DNA of 64,000 bases from Neckera pumila (GCA_963969595.1 OZ018416.1:20724065-20788064); one strand, 5' to 3'. Counted from the first letter of the stretch, positions 23,847 to 35,148 are shown. Numbers and translations are program-made. Notes: generated from the letters alone by a model not told the origin.

Positions 23847-24191
23847 GGTCTTGCGTTTCCAAATAGCCACAGCCTTGGTTTTCAAGAAGGATCTGCTCTT
23901 CCAGTTCCACGACTGTCACCAAACACAGAGAGTGAAATGAGTCTGAACGGCAGGGACCACTGGGACTTACTTCAAACACGCGTGAGCGCTCAGCATCAAC
24001 AAATTTCTGATCAACAACAACAGATTTCTCTTCAGCAACAACAGATTTATCTTCAGCAACAACAGATTTATCTTCAGCATCAGCAAATTTATCTTCAGCA
24101 TCGGCAAATCCAAGAACTCGGTGCCCAAATGTTGCAGTTTCAAATTCAGCAGCAGCAACTCCAAGAGTCCAGGATTCAAAACCCTCAGTGA
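23847..24191 (+). pseudogene. Glutamine-rich last exon of AP2-like copy 2, premature stop
   Basis: Follows the acceptor GATGTTCAG (ending 23846) and opens with GLAFPNSHSLGFQEGSALPV, collinear with the other copies. Its second half is a 21-bp tandem repeat (23994-24115) encoding QQQIYLQ-type heptads, likely a coiled coil or polar glutamine-rich segment. TGA at 24189-24191 comes after QNPQ, where paralogues continue with LESQH and about 50 more residues. Homology continues past the stop (ATTATACCTTTAGGAGCAGC), so the stop is a lesion. With the upstream donor deleted, this exon has no obvious partner. Confidence 0.6.
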
Positions 24192-25027
24192 TCATATCAA
24201 TTATACCTTTAGGAGCAGCAGCTGCAAGACGTCAACCAAGGAGTTTTAGGCTTTGAGATGGAGATGGAGCAGAGCATGCTTCAACGTGGTTACTCAGTCC
24301 TCATGGCTCCGCCACCTGATGGAGGGATATGCCCAAGAAGCCTTCCTCTGAGTTGGAGAGAAGTTGGATACTCTTATAGATGTCGTGTAATTTGACTGTC
24401 GCAGTAAGTCTGTAGAGGTAGCATATAAGTTTTATACAGAATAGAGTGCTCTCTTCATGCATTAGTGGGAAAGATTGCATTGAGAAATATCAAGTCTTAC
24501 GTTTGTATTCATATGAATGGAAGTATATTTTTTCTGAGCTATGGCGTGGCAATATTGTCGCAGTGATAATTCAGAATCAAACAGAACAAATACAAAACCG
24601 TCAATTGTTTTGCACCCTAGCCCTTGAACCCTGAATCTTGAGCCATTCCTCTGCAACAATATTTTCGTTGCATGTGAGAATGGCACTAGGAAACAGTGCA
24701 TATAATTAATGCAGTAGATTATTCACAACAGATTTTCCAAGCGTCTAGCATCAAAACCACAAGTTGCTCAGCATCGACCAAACCGTGAATTGAAAGTCTT
24801 GACTAGGTTTCCTTTCTTACGGTGAGAAATACATTGAGAGCAATTGGACACAGAAATGATTGCCTAAGTTTTGGAGCAATGAATTTCAGATTGCAGATAG
24901 ATCGAGGTTAGAGGGAAATCCTTGATCTATTATGGTGAAGAAAAGTTGTCGACTAGACCGCACATCATTTGGTCAGCATGATCACCAAGCACATTAAAAA
25001 AGAAAAATGAATCGATACAACAAATAT
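24192..25027. other. 3' flank of AP2-like copy 2, no further gene
   Basis: 24200-24370 keeps weak similarity to the paralogous 3' end (GAGATGGAGCAGAGC, GAAGCCTTCCTCTGA). Beyond that no domain, RNA gene or repeat is seen. Confidence 0.5.
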
Positions 25028-25141
25028 TTCGTTAAAATGTGCTTTAATCCACAAGCTTGGCACTTTTACGTTTAGACAGAGCGGTAGGAAATCTATACCA
25101 GTCCTAGAAAATGGCGTATGGTATAGGCCATTTCAACAAAA
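25028..25141. mobile_element. Possible internally deleted copy of the 4-bp-duplication MITE
   Basis: Starts ATTTCGTTAAAATG and ends CCATTTCAACAAAATG, with ATCTATACCAGTCCTAGA inside, similar to the interior of the copy at 23322. Only 114 bp. Ends have diverged and the target duplication is unclear. Confidence 0.4.
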
Positions 25142-25529
25142 TGTCTATTATACACAAATTTTGCTTTTGAGAAATTGCATATGAATTCTATTGCTCTCTG
25201 CTTCATCAAGGTTTGAGGTGCACAACTGGAAGAAAGGCACGTTGGGATAATTCTCTGCTTCACTGATTGCTTATTAAACATCATGGATAACGTGTGCACT
25301 CAAAACTGTCTCTCCATTGTCTATGTTCAATAGGATGAAATGCCTTCAGTGTCTTTTAGAAGTCTTGGCATACAAAGACACAAAGAAAAACCACAGCAGA
25401 GCAACAGAGCGGATCCAAAGCTTGACTCCTGAGAGCTGATGGGATTACTACCACAAGAGCAAGTTTCTCTGCTATCTGAACATGGTGCCCCTGTTGTCTG
25501 ATTTTGAATTTCTACTTATTTATGTTAAC
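25142..25529. other. No supported gene
   Basis: No recognisable coding, RNA or mobile-element signal on either strand. Confidence 0.4.
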
Positions 25530-26124
25530 TAGTTGAGTTGAGAATCTACAGAAAATATTTAGGAAAAAAAACAATTGATTTTCACTCATTAAAAAATTGT
25601 TAAGTAGAGGTGGATTCAAGATTGAAGAAAAAACTAAATTGTTAATAGCTTTTAGATGGAATTGAATCACAAGAATCCCAATAGTGAGATTGTTCTAGCA
25701 AGAAAGTCTAACCTTGTTCAACAATTGTTTTTGTAAAATTCTAAAAATTGCATTCAAAAATGAAGAAGATGCTTAGATTGCCCAAAAAATTAAGGTTGTC
25801 CATGACTTTCTCACTCTTAGTTCAAATTGAATGAAACAAAGCTTCACAAGTAAACAAAAATATAATCTTTGAGAATAAAACTGAAAAAAAAATATTTTGA
25901 CTTTCTATGGGGGGGGTTTTGCTGCCCCCTGAACTCCATTTTTGCTTATTGTGCCATAACTTTTGCTCCTAGGCATCAATTAAAATAAAAAATTATATAG
26001 TCACAAAGCTCTCACAAAAATACACAACCTCAAAAAATCCCAAAAAATATCACTGAAAATTGAAACAGTAGGAACTTGCCCGGACCCAAATTGTCCCCCA
26101 AGGGGACAAATGGTCTTTTAGGGG
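25530..26124. mobile_element. TTAA-flanked 920-bp family element, reversed and truncated
   Basis: The right side ends CTTTTAGGGG next to TTAA (26125-26128) and is preceded by a GGACAAATGG subterminal motif. Interior motifs match the reverse complement of the copy at 3338 and the forward copy at 58566. The left terminus is missing. The left edge is approximate. Confidence 0.65.
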
Positions 26125-26128
26125 TTAA

Positions 26129-26529
26129 TTCACTATGGCTTTCCACTTTATAATTTTTTAAAGGAAGTATAACAAAGAATTTTTTTATTAAATTCATTTT
26201 CATGTGATCTCAAACTGTTTTTTTACATAGTATCTAAATTACACAAGTTATAGGCCATACGTGGTTTTTCTTTAAAATGTTAATAGATAAAAAAAAATTG
26301 TTAAAAAAGGCTAAGAAAAACTACTTTTGGAAGTTTAGACACATGAACATGCAATTGGAGGCAATTTTCACTCTAAAATTTTAGAAGGATGTACTTAAAC
26401 AAGTTAACAAAAGGATCTTATATAGTTGGACTTATTAGATGATAAATAAAGATGAAGACTTTAGCCTTATATTGGATACAAATATTTTGGAGCAGTTTTG
26501 GGCCTCAAAACACTGCAATATGTTAGGGG
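26129..26529. other. AT-rich segment between two TTAA sites
   Basis: Bounded on the left by TTAA at 26125 and on the right by TTAGGGG|TTAA (26530-26533). The right side looks like another CCCC/GGGG-ended terminus, but no matching left end is clear. No coding signal. Confidence 0.35.
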
Positions 26530-26609
26530 TTAAGAAATAATTTGCTTTCTATGTCATGTGCTACTTTGGATTAAGATGAAGCTTAGCACCCTTGTTTTAA
26601 ACAAGTTTA

Positions 26610-26749
26610 CCCTTAAAGGATGTGGCCCCCATGACCAAGGTAGTCACCAAAATGCTCCTATTATTAAACCAATAGGTGCATTCTTTATCTCTATAGTGAA
26701 CAATGAAGTCATTCATTGGACGCTTTTGGTCCTCAACGTCTTTCAAGGG
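26610..26749. mobile_element. Short TTAA-flanked MITE, 140 bp
   Basis: Begins CCCTTAAAGGATG and ends CTTTCAAGGG before TTAA (26750-26753). The left flank is TTTA, one mismatch from TTAA. It is the same length and family as 15009-15148. Confidence 0.6.
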
Positions 26750-26753
26750 TTAA

Positions 26754-27268
26754 AGTAATCATACCCACTACAATCATTCTCCTAATTGTGTCCCAAATTA
26801 CTAGCATATGTCCAAATTTGAGTCCACAAATCTTGTCCAAGTGTTGGTAGTGGACGAGTTTGAGGAGAGAGATGTAGTTAAGCTTGAAGTTGGTCAATGT
26901 TGTGTATGTAAGGTAACTATACCTAAATTTGACCGCTTTTTAAAAGTGCACAATCTATATTCTTGTTTAAAATGTACTTTCACTATTCATGAGAATCTAG
27001 AGTTGGTTACATTCAATCCTATTTTTAGTACTTTAATTTAAAAAAAGAAATTATTCATGTAATGTCCAAAATTTGTATTTTTAGAGAATTTGGAATCTCC
27101 TTAGATTAGTTTGCCAACAAGATCTTACCAAAAAAAATCCAGTATAATAACAAGAACCATATTGCATTGCTTATTTGTGCAATTTTAGGTGTACTTACCT
27201 TAATTCTTCACATTTCTAGACTCTGAGACTACTACTTGCCTTCTCTCCCTCTCTTAGACACTTTCCAT
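26754..27268. repeat. Another duplicated AP2-family 5' flank, decayed
   Basis: 26755-26915 aligns with 29784-29945 (CAATCATTCTCCTAATTG, ATCTTGTCCAAGTGTTG). 27215-27268 aligns with about 21465-21514 (CTCTTAGACACTTTCC). Between these is unmatched AT-rich sequence. No coding frame is likely. Confidence 0.6.
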
Positions 27269-27272
27269 TTAA

Positions 27273-28544
27273 CCCCTAAAAGCCCAAAGAGTTTTCACAA
27301 AATACAAATGCGTTATAGGGTCATTGCAAGAAACACCGGTACTGTTGAATTGTCACAAGGAGTTCGTGGAAGCTTCCTTTTGCAATAACTTTTGAAGCAT
27401 AATTTTCATGACGTTGAATTTTTTATTGGAGATGTCTAACTTGAGGTTAATTATGTCTCATATTTTCAGAAATTTTTAAAAATCATTTTATATTTAAACT
27501 TCAATTTAGCTAATTTGTCACGTTTTGCGATTTAGGGGTTTTGAGTAAAAAGGAGTACCCAAATTTAATGATTTAGAGCTGAAATTTCTAGGGTCTATTT
27601 GCATAGTAGGAACTCATGTTTCTACCAAGGGGCATATAAAAATATTTTATTTTGTGTTGTCTACATCTATGCAAAGAGGGCTCTCTTGCGCACGCAGTTC
27701 TAAACATTTTATATGACTTCAAGATCAATTTTTTAGTCAAATCTCTTCAGCATAAAGTCTTCCCAAATGGTCTATTTTTACTTTCTTTGAAAATTATTTT
27801 TTCTATTTTTTACAAATTAAAATGTCAAAGTATGTATTTTCTTCAAAATTTCAGCTCGCTCTTTTTTGTGAATAACTTTTTACCTAGATTTTTTTTAGAT
27901 CTGAAATTTTGGGGATATGCTATTTTTAGTCTTGTACTAATTTTCCTTATTTTATATATTTTTTAAAAATTCATATGCAAAAGCTCATGAGTACTGGAGT
28001 ACTGGCCGAAAACAAGCCAAAATGGACCAAAAGTGGACGCCATTTCTTGCAACGACCCTATAAAATATAAGTTCTACAAATTTCTTGAAGTTTGCATCAA
28101 AGAAGATAATGTGAAGCTTGAAAAGTAGAAAGCATCCGTACGGTCAAAATTGTAAAATTATTCTTAGATTTTTTTTAAATGGATTTTGAAGATATAACTT
28201 CAAAAATTCACCAAATATACAATTTTTATTTTTAACATTTGAATTTTTTTTCGATTGGTCAAAATTGCAATTTCTATTGATTTGTGAAAAAATGAATGAG
28301 GTCTAGTAATGAGAATACCAATACTTTCTCCAAATAGTAAGTTTTTCAACACTAGGCAAATCTAGGCACTTTATGCTATTTCTCTTATATTTTTTATTTG
28401 ACCGTAGCAATCTGAGTTTTGAGTACAAATATTGATAGACAACCCAATCTTTTGCAAAAAAAAAATTATTTTTTATTTTTTTGCTCAAAAATTTTGCCCA
28501 AAGTTGGGCAGTGAACAAAAAATGGTCGCTTGAGTGCTTAGGGG
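27273..28544. mobile_element. TTAA-flanked element, 1,272 bp, with paralogous empty site
   Basis: Starts CCCCTAAAAGCCC and ends GCTTAGGGG, with TTAA at 27269-27272 and 28545-28548. The paralogous flank near 21511 reads GACACTTTCCGTTCAAGGTC without the element. Here GACACTTTCCAT, TTAA, insert, TTAA, GGTC is found, so one TCAA/TTAA tetramer was duplicated. The interior is AT-rich and noncoding and differs from the 920-bp family. Confidence 0.7.
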
Positions 28545-28548
28545 TTAA

Positions 28549-29540
28549 GGTCTTCTTCCCCTCTTTGCACACCCCTTCAATTCCCCCTCGTTGTGTACCC
28601 CCTTTGAATCGTGCAGTCCCCTCCAACTGTCTGTATAGTCCGATACAACAACCTTACGATTTTTGCAGCCTGTGGAGATTTGGTGAACTTTGGGAGGCCG
28701 GTGTATGCTCAAAAATGAATAGAATTCTGAATCATAAATTGCGTTGGAAGCACATTCAAGTCTGCTTTATCATCATTACAAATACACATATGTAATTGAA
28801 AATCATACAAAAAGTTTGATGTTTTCTATACACTATCTACCATCTAATGTTGCCTTCATTTGTGAAAATTAAAACTAGTATTTAATGGTCCATATTAGAA
28901 ATGAGCCTTCACAATTGCTTTAGAGATATTTGATCTCATACCACTTGAATTGCTTGTATGATTACTTTCTTCTTCTTCACCTAAATGCAAAAAAACTATG
29001 ACTATCTTCCAAAGAATCTCTATGAAATGATAAATAGTGTATAGAAGGAATCCAAATTGTTGATTGTATGGTTTTCAATTATTCATTTTTTCACTTGTTA
29101 AGAAGTTGAAGTGCACTTCATTGCGATTCCAATGCAATTTGCGATTTCAAAATTGGATCATTTTTTAGCATGCTAGAGCTTCTAAAAGTTGATGGAGAAC
29201 TACAGATTTAAAAAACTTAGGAGCAATTTAGATTTCAAACCGTATGATCTGAAAAATCTAAGATTTTTGTAGATTTTAGATATCTAGATTTAGTATAGAT
29301 TTCAGAAATCTAGGACTGTTATAGTGATTTTAAACCATTTCAAACTGCAGAGTCTGAACTGTTAAAAGTGCCAAACTAATGGAATGCTGCCATTTTAACA
29401 AAATTGACCATTGCATGCAGTTTGTCTCCCCAACTCTTGGGTTTGCATTTGTTAGTCTCTGAGACGACGCCAGTGGGGTGCAGGATTTTAATTGTGCACT
29501 AGAGGCCATGGGAAGGTTTTCTGGCATAGATTGATTTTAA
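28549..29540. repeat. Decayed AP2-family 5' region with a MITE remnant
   Basis: 28549-28635 matches the promoter-proximal flank of copy 2 (TCTTCTTCCCCTC, CAACTGTCTGTATAG). 29414-29540 matches its leader (GACGACGCCAGTGGGG, GTGCACTAGAGGCCAT). About 29210-29413 is the right part of the 4-bp-duplication MITE, ending GCCATTTTAACAAAATTGACCAT. The rest is unassigned AT-rich sequence. No coding frame survives. Confidence 0.55.
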
Positions 29541-29559
29541 GACATAAATTGGTTTCTAA

Positions 29560-29783
29560 GATTAAGTATTAGATAATTGACGAGCCATGGTAACGGCAAG
29601 TAGGTTATTGGACATAACCGGTTGTTCACTTTTCAATCACAACCTTTGATTTTCATGATCCAAGGGTGTAGGAAGCGAGTTGAAAGGAGAGAAGGTTATG
29701 AGTTATAACTTGTAATGGCAATGGTGATGGGTTCCCAATGGGACGGTACCACGTGTGTTGAAAACTCAACAACCGGTTATGGT
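29560..29783. repeat. ATAACCGG-ended interspersed repeat, copy 1
   Basis: Starts TAGATAATTGACGAGCC and ends CTCAACAACCGGTTATG. An internal ACATAACCGGTTGTTCAC is inverted relative to the end, giving short ATAACCGG inverted repeats. Related copies lie at 31170-31290 (deleted) and 37085-37301. Noncoding. Class uncertain (MITE or similar). Confidence 0.6.
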
Positions 29784-30821
29784 AATCGTACCCATTACAA
29801 TCATTCTCCTAATTGCGTCCCAAATTACTTACATATGTCCAACATTTGCGACCACAAATCTTGTCCAAGTGTTGATAGAGTGGACGAGTTTGAAGAGAGG
29901 GACGCAGTCGAGCTTGGAGTCGGTCATTGCCGTGTATGAAATTCTTCTCCCCCCCCGCCTCTTTGACACTTTCCGTTCTTCCCCCTGTGTTACAGTACCC
30001 CCTTCAATTCTCCCTAGTCGTGTAACCCCTTTGACTAATGGCTGCAGCCCCCCCCGTCCCCCCCGTCCCCCCCCCCCCTAAACTGTCTGTACTCTGTACA
30101 GGACAAAGTCCACTCAAGCTCTTGCGCAGTTGCGCTTTGTAGTGAGCTCAGAAGGACTCACCCAAGCTCGTGGAGCTTTTGCAAACGCTTGCATGTTCCA
30201 CTTCCTCTAATGGAGAGCTAGGTTGGGGAAACTGAACGGGTTCTGATCGAGTATATATGGCCCTGGGTGGGCGTCGGTTTTGGTTCAGGAGCAAGCAACG
30301 GCGTTTCTGATCGACTCAAGTTGCATCGAGTTCATCGATCGCCTTTTATGTAATTGTTGTGTTTGTGCGTGCAATTCGTCTTCGTCGCCCTAGCACTCGA
30401 GTTTACATTTGGTAGTCTTTGAGACGACGACGCAGGCAGTGCAAAGCTAGGTTTGGTTGTTTGTGGATCTCTGTCGTGAATATTATTTAATTCCAAGTTT
30501 TTCGCAATTTTTGGATTCCGAGCTACGAGGGATGAATGGAATCCAAGCATCATGCTATATGATTGGTTGGAAGGCGGGCGTCGAAGGCTTGCCGTGTGTA
30601 CTCCATTTAGAAATCATGTAACGATGACGGGTGGCAGCGTCCTCCTGAAGAGCTCTCCGAGGCCTCAATCCCGTCTTACGCCGTTGTTGTGTCAGTAGTG
30701 GTTCTGCTGTCTTTTACGGGGAATGTGGAAATAGGAAGCTCCAAAGCATACTCGCGTAGTTCTTTTAGATTTTCTAGATATCTACGTAGCAGCAGTCCTG
30801 TTCCTAGGCGCCTATGTATTA
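29784..30821 (+). pseudogene. AP2-like copy 3, duplicated 5' flank and decayed N-terminal region
   Basis: Collinear with 21150-22540: flank, CT-rich promoter, leader (GGTAGTCTTTGAGACGACG), then pieces matching the first part of the copy 2 frame (ATTCCGAGCTACGAGGGATG, GTTGTTGTGTCAGTAGTGGT, ATATCTACGTAGCAGCAGTC). Many small insertions and deletions destroy the reading frame, and the TATA box is gone. Either this copy is dead here or the region is not coding in any copy. Confidence 0.55.
30046..30079. repeat. Poly-C tract in copy 3 promoter region
   Basis: Three C runs of about 8, 7 and 13 bases separated by GT. The minus strand is correspondingly G-rich and could form a G-quadruplex. The homologous region of copy 2 (about 21490-21560) has only short C runs. 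Confidence 0.7.
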
Positions 30822-31166
30822 GAGCATCCCCACCCGTCTTGCATATTGGATGACTTGTTAAGAGAGGCTTGCAAAATTGTCCCACTCGTCTTGCATAATG
30901 GATGAACTTGTTAAGAGGCCAAGCCAAAAGCCGCCGGTGGCTTGCAAAACCGGGCTCTTTTGCAAGCCAAAGGGTGACTTGCAAACCGGCTTGCAAACCA
31001 CATGAGACAAACACTTTTCCACTTTCCCAAAAAGCAAGGACATGATCCGTGAATGTGGACTTAGCTCATTGGATGGCGATGGCCTCTTAAGAGGCCACGG
31101 GTGGGGCAGCCCTTCTTCCCCGGCTTGCAACCTGGCTTGCATTTTGCAAGCCGGGTGGTGATGCTC
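30822..31166. mobile_element. Harbinger-like MITE, 345 bp, TTA duplication
   Basis: The left end GAGCATCCCCACCCG and the inverted right end GAGCATCACCACCCG lie between TTA at 30819-30821 and 31167-31169. It contains internal repeats of the type GGCTTGCAAA. It interrupts AP2-like copy 3 within CCTAGGCGCCTATG, which is continuous in copies 1 and 2. Confidence 0.75.
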
Positions 31167-31169
31167 TTA

Positions 31170-31290
31170 GATAACCAATGAGCCGCGCTAGCCACAAATA
31201 GGTTATGAGTTGCAACTTGTAATGGCAATGATGACGGGTTCCCAACGGGATGGTGCCACGATAGCGTTGAAAAGTCAACAACCGGCTATT
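31170..31290. repeat. ATAACCGG-ended interspersed repeat, copy 2 (deleted)
   Basis: Matches the start and the last 110 bp of the repeat at 29560 (GATAACCAATGAGCC, then GGTTATGAGTTGCAACTTGT, ending CAACAACCGGCTAT). It sits beside the Harbinger-like MITE and separates it from the rest of the AP2-like exon. Confidence 0.55.
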
Positions 31291-33735
31291 TGTGGATTAA
31301 ATTCAGCGAACTAGGTTGCGGCGCTAAGAGGAATCCACCAAAGAACCCGAGTGGACAAGCAAGGTCGCACCAAGGTGGTGTATGATGCACGCTTGACACA
31401 TGGCTAATTTCGTTAAAATGGCGGTATTCCTAGTGCCATATTTTCCTTGTGCCATATTCCTTACGCCATATTCCTTACGCCATTTTTTCAGACCGTCCTC
31501 TTTAACATCTAGAATTGGTATAGACTCTAAACATCTAAGATTGTTGTAGATTTCAAACATCTAAGAATTGTGTAGATTTTAGACCGACCGTTCTAAAAAT
31601 TTAGGACTGATATAGATTTTAGATATCTAGGAAAGGCGTATATTTTCAGAATATACCCCTGTTGTAGATTTCAGAACGGCCGTTCTGAACTGACATAACG
31701 TGCCATTGTAATGGAATGCCGCCATTTTAACGAAATTCACCATACACCTCCCATGTGGAACGGTGAAACAGTGCCAAAGCTTGATCTTGGGCAGTTCGCC
31801 ACCCCACAAGAGGCACACAATAAGTTTCTTATTGCTGCCTTCTACTACAACAGAGATGCAGGTTTGCTGGATGGCTGGTTTCAGGTCCCACCCATGAGTG
31901 AGGAAGAGGGAAGCCTCACTGGCCTGAGGTTTAGGGCGTGGGTGATAGGTCAAGCAAAGAAGGTTTATGAAGGTTTCAAAAAGAAGAAGGCGGAGGCAGC
32001 CTTGTTGCTGCAGGAATTGTTTGAAGCTTGGGAAGATGAAGAGACGCCAGAGCAAGATGAGGTATATGTGGATTTTTCTATTGCGAGCTTGTTGAGCTCA
32101 GATGAACATCAACAGACAGCCCTTGAGAGTCAGGTGGAGAACTTGGGAATGGATTTGGTCATGCTTGACAATCATGATATGGAATGCGTATCTCATTCAT
32201 TCGATGGAATGCATGAGGTAAGGAACTTAGTCCTTTTGCTTTTGAGTGGTTTTCACTAGAATGGAATTTGTTTTTAGGTCTTGTTCCCGTTCATGAGAGC
32301 ATTCTAATTCATCGAAGCATTAAAACATATACTATGTGGATACTAGTCTACAAGAATAAGCGATGAATTATTGGTGTTTAAAGTAGTACCTAGGGTCCCA
32401 GTCACATTTTAACCTTGAGATGATGCATTTGCAGTGTATCTTCAACAAGCATCTTTGGATGCGATAGAACCAAGAAGTATTTCATATGACCATGTGCTGG
32501 CTTTATAAATGGATGATTTCTAAAGCCACGGGATTGGAAGCGCAGGCTTTAGTGGGTTTCTGCCTTATCTCAAATGCATTATCCTTGTTGGATTAGGTTT
32601 GTGACACCATTTGACGGATGATGTTCAGGGTCCTGCGCTTTCAAATGACTACAGCCTTGATTTTGAAGAAGGATCTGCTCTACTACTTTCACAACTTCCA
32701 CCAAACACAGAGAGTGGAATGATTCTGAACAGTAGTGACCAATGGAACTTACTTCAAACACTCACTTCTGAGGCAAGCTTGTTGAACTCAGCCGAGCATC
32801 AACTACCTCTTCTTGTGAGTCCGGCGGAGAACTCAGGAATGGCTACTGCCACGCTTGACGATCAAGGTTTGGAATGCGCATCACAGTCATTTGGTGGAAT
32901 GCATGAGGTAAACTACCCATTCCTTTGGCTTTCAACTGCTTTGAGTGTTTTTTCACTACTACAGTTGGGCAAACCATTTAAGGTCTTGTCCCCCATTCTT
33001 GAGCCGAATTAATTAAGCATTAAAACATGTCTTATTTGGATACTATATGAATTCGTGGATGAGTTTGTTAATGCCTGAAGTAGCAGTGTCTCTCAATTGC
33101 AAGTCTAGACTTGTCTTGAACCCTGAAATCATGCATCTACAAGGTTAGTATCTTCCATTTGGGAAGCATCTTTGATTGTGATAGAACCTAACTATGAGTA
33201 ATTTCATTTTAAAGTGGTCGCGTGGTCATGTGTTTGCATCGTGAACGGGTGATTTTTCAAGCCACCGGACAGGAATCTTCACGCAATTGGGTTGCATTGT
33301 TGCCTTATCACCAATTAGCTATTGCACGTCTTTGACATCTTTTGGTGGATCCCTGATGTTCAGGGTTTTGTGACTTCCAATGGCCACAGCCTTGGTTTTC
33401 AGGAAGACTCTGCAATACCGATTTCACAGCTCGCACCAGATACACAGAGTGGCATGGGTATCAACAACAGCAACCAATTGAACTTACTTCAAATTGTGCA
33501 TAACCAGCAAGAGCTGATAACTTATTTGTGTCAGCAACTCGAAGAATCCAGGATTCACATTTCTCAGCTCGAATCTCAGCATTTTGTTCAGCAGCAGCTG
33601 CAAGTCATCAATCAAGGAGTTCCAAGCTTTGCGGTGGAGATGGAGCAGAGCGCGCCTCAACAAAATCACCCCTGCACAGGCCTACTGCAGCCTCGGCCTT
33701 CTGGTGAAGGGGAACCCCAAGAAGCCTTCATCTGA
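31291..33735 (+). pseudogene. AP2-like gene copy 3, three exons, MITE in the AP2 domain
   Basis: The exon continues from GGATTAAATTC (31291) into VDKQGRTKVVYDARLTPP. It is split by a 344-bp MITE at 31400-31743 and resumes as KLDLGQFATPQEAHNKFLI. It ends at GAG|GTAAGG (32217/32218). A second exon (about 32630-32910) opens like the glutamine-rich exon of copy 2 (NDYSLDFEEGSALLL) but finishes with EASLLNSAEHQLPLL and GGMHE, the end of the AP2 exon in copy 1. A third exon (33364-33735) is a glutamine-rich exon ending EPQEAFI. The order suggests unequal recombination between two gene units. The exons downstream of the MITE have no stops, but the DNA-binding domain is interrupted. Confidence 0.65.
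31400..31743. mobile_element. MITE with 4-bp duplication (ACAC), 344 bp, inside AP2 exon
   Basis: Ends ATGGCTAATTTCGTTAAAAT and (inverted) ATGGTGAATTTCGTTAAAAT, flanked by ACAC at 31396-31399 and 31744-31747. Copy 2 preserves the empty site GATTGACACCTCC. Together with 23322-23652 this fixes the family's target duplication at 4 bp. No coding capacity. Confidence 0.9.
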
Positions 33736-35148
33736 ATTGTATAATAGCTGGGTAATAGTTGGATACAAGCGCACTTTGGCTATGCTTAGCAGTAATATAT
33801 GTAATGGTATTAGTTGTATGAGTTTAGTGCAGACAGTCTTCATGTATTCGTGGTGAAGGTTAGGGACATTGTGAAATTTCACGGTATTCACATCAGTGGA
33901 ATTACAGTAATTATGTTTTTCTTTTTCACGTGTGAATTGGCAAGCCTGTCGCCAGAGGTGTGCCTGTTGGAATTTCCCCGAGGGGGTGATGTTGAAGAAC
34001 AAATTTAAGACCGTCAGTTGTGGAGTTTCCGAAGTAGCCTTCATCCTGGACCACTGAAGTATCCGATTTGTAGGATATGCATTTTAGGATAGGAGTAGGA
34101 GTCAGTGATATTTGGAGGTGGATAGAGCTGCGGAGAGGCCCTGTTGAGATCAAGTATTTACTAGTTTTCTACATATTCATTTCTTATGCATTCAATCAAA
34201 TGGACAAAGTATTGACAAACACATATGATACAAACAGAATGAAGGCATACAACATATTGTCAAAATTTTGTTATCACTTTGTTGCTGTCATATCATATTC
34301 AATCACCTACAATCCAAACATATCTACTATATACCACCCTTGTAAACTATTATCTCGAATTCAAAAAAGATTGTGATGAAAATTATTGTTTGGGTTGTTG
34401 AATACAAATTAAAATGATTTGTAGTAATTGTGTAGTAGGACAAATATCTTCAAATCTATTCAAATTAGATGCAACAATAGTTCAAATTGCAACCTGTAGG
34501 TCATCTACAACAGTAAATGAAATCTCAAGTCTTTGATTCATAAAGAATCATCAAATTCCATTCAAATTAATATTATCTACATTTTTCTCTATGTAAAATT
34601 TTTTTGAAGCACATGTATGTGAAATTTTTGAAATATTAATGGGGGTGGTCTAAAATGATGTCCCCTATAAATATTACAAAAATGCAATAAAATATTCAAG
34701 TCACTGTGGCTCAAAAAAGAAACATACTTTAGACATTTTTTGGAGTGATTATGAAACTTGATCTTATGGAGTGATTGTCAACAACTAAGAGTCTATGGGG
34801 TGGTTAACTTTGAAACTCATTTACTTCCAAACTATAATTGCTATCTGCTTCAAAGTCTAGATGATGGAAACGTCTCGAAGAAATGTAATATTTCAAAATA
34901 AGAACTTGAGGACACACCCACCCGACTATAAGGCATTTCTCAAGAGATAAGAACCAAACAAGAGAATTTGGTCTAACTCAGAGCGAGTTTTAGGGAAGTT
35001 TAATATTTCTAGAAGCATAAATCTGGTACTAGGAATGCAGGACTAAGAGTACCATATGTGTTGTGAAGATTAAGTACCTGTCGTCCACTGTTGGCACTCC
35101 TACAAATTTTGGCATGCCTGTTCTCTGCATATTCTAGCAAGAGTTTTA
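33736..35148. other. No supported gene
   Basis: 33736-34150 is the 3' flank of AP2-like copy 3, with a moderate GC patch around 33930-34000. After that, AT-rich sequence without domains or RNA genes on either strand. Confidence 0.4.

Noticed and set aside
27652..27966. Membrane-protein-like frame of 104 codons
   Set aside because: It lies wholly inside an AT-rich TTAA-flanked element. Its Phe/Leu-rich composition follows from T-rich sequence.
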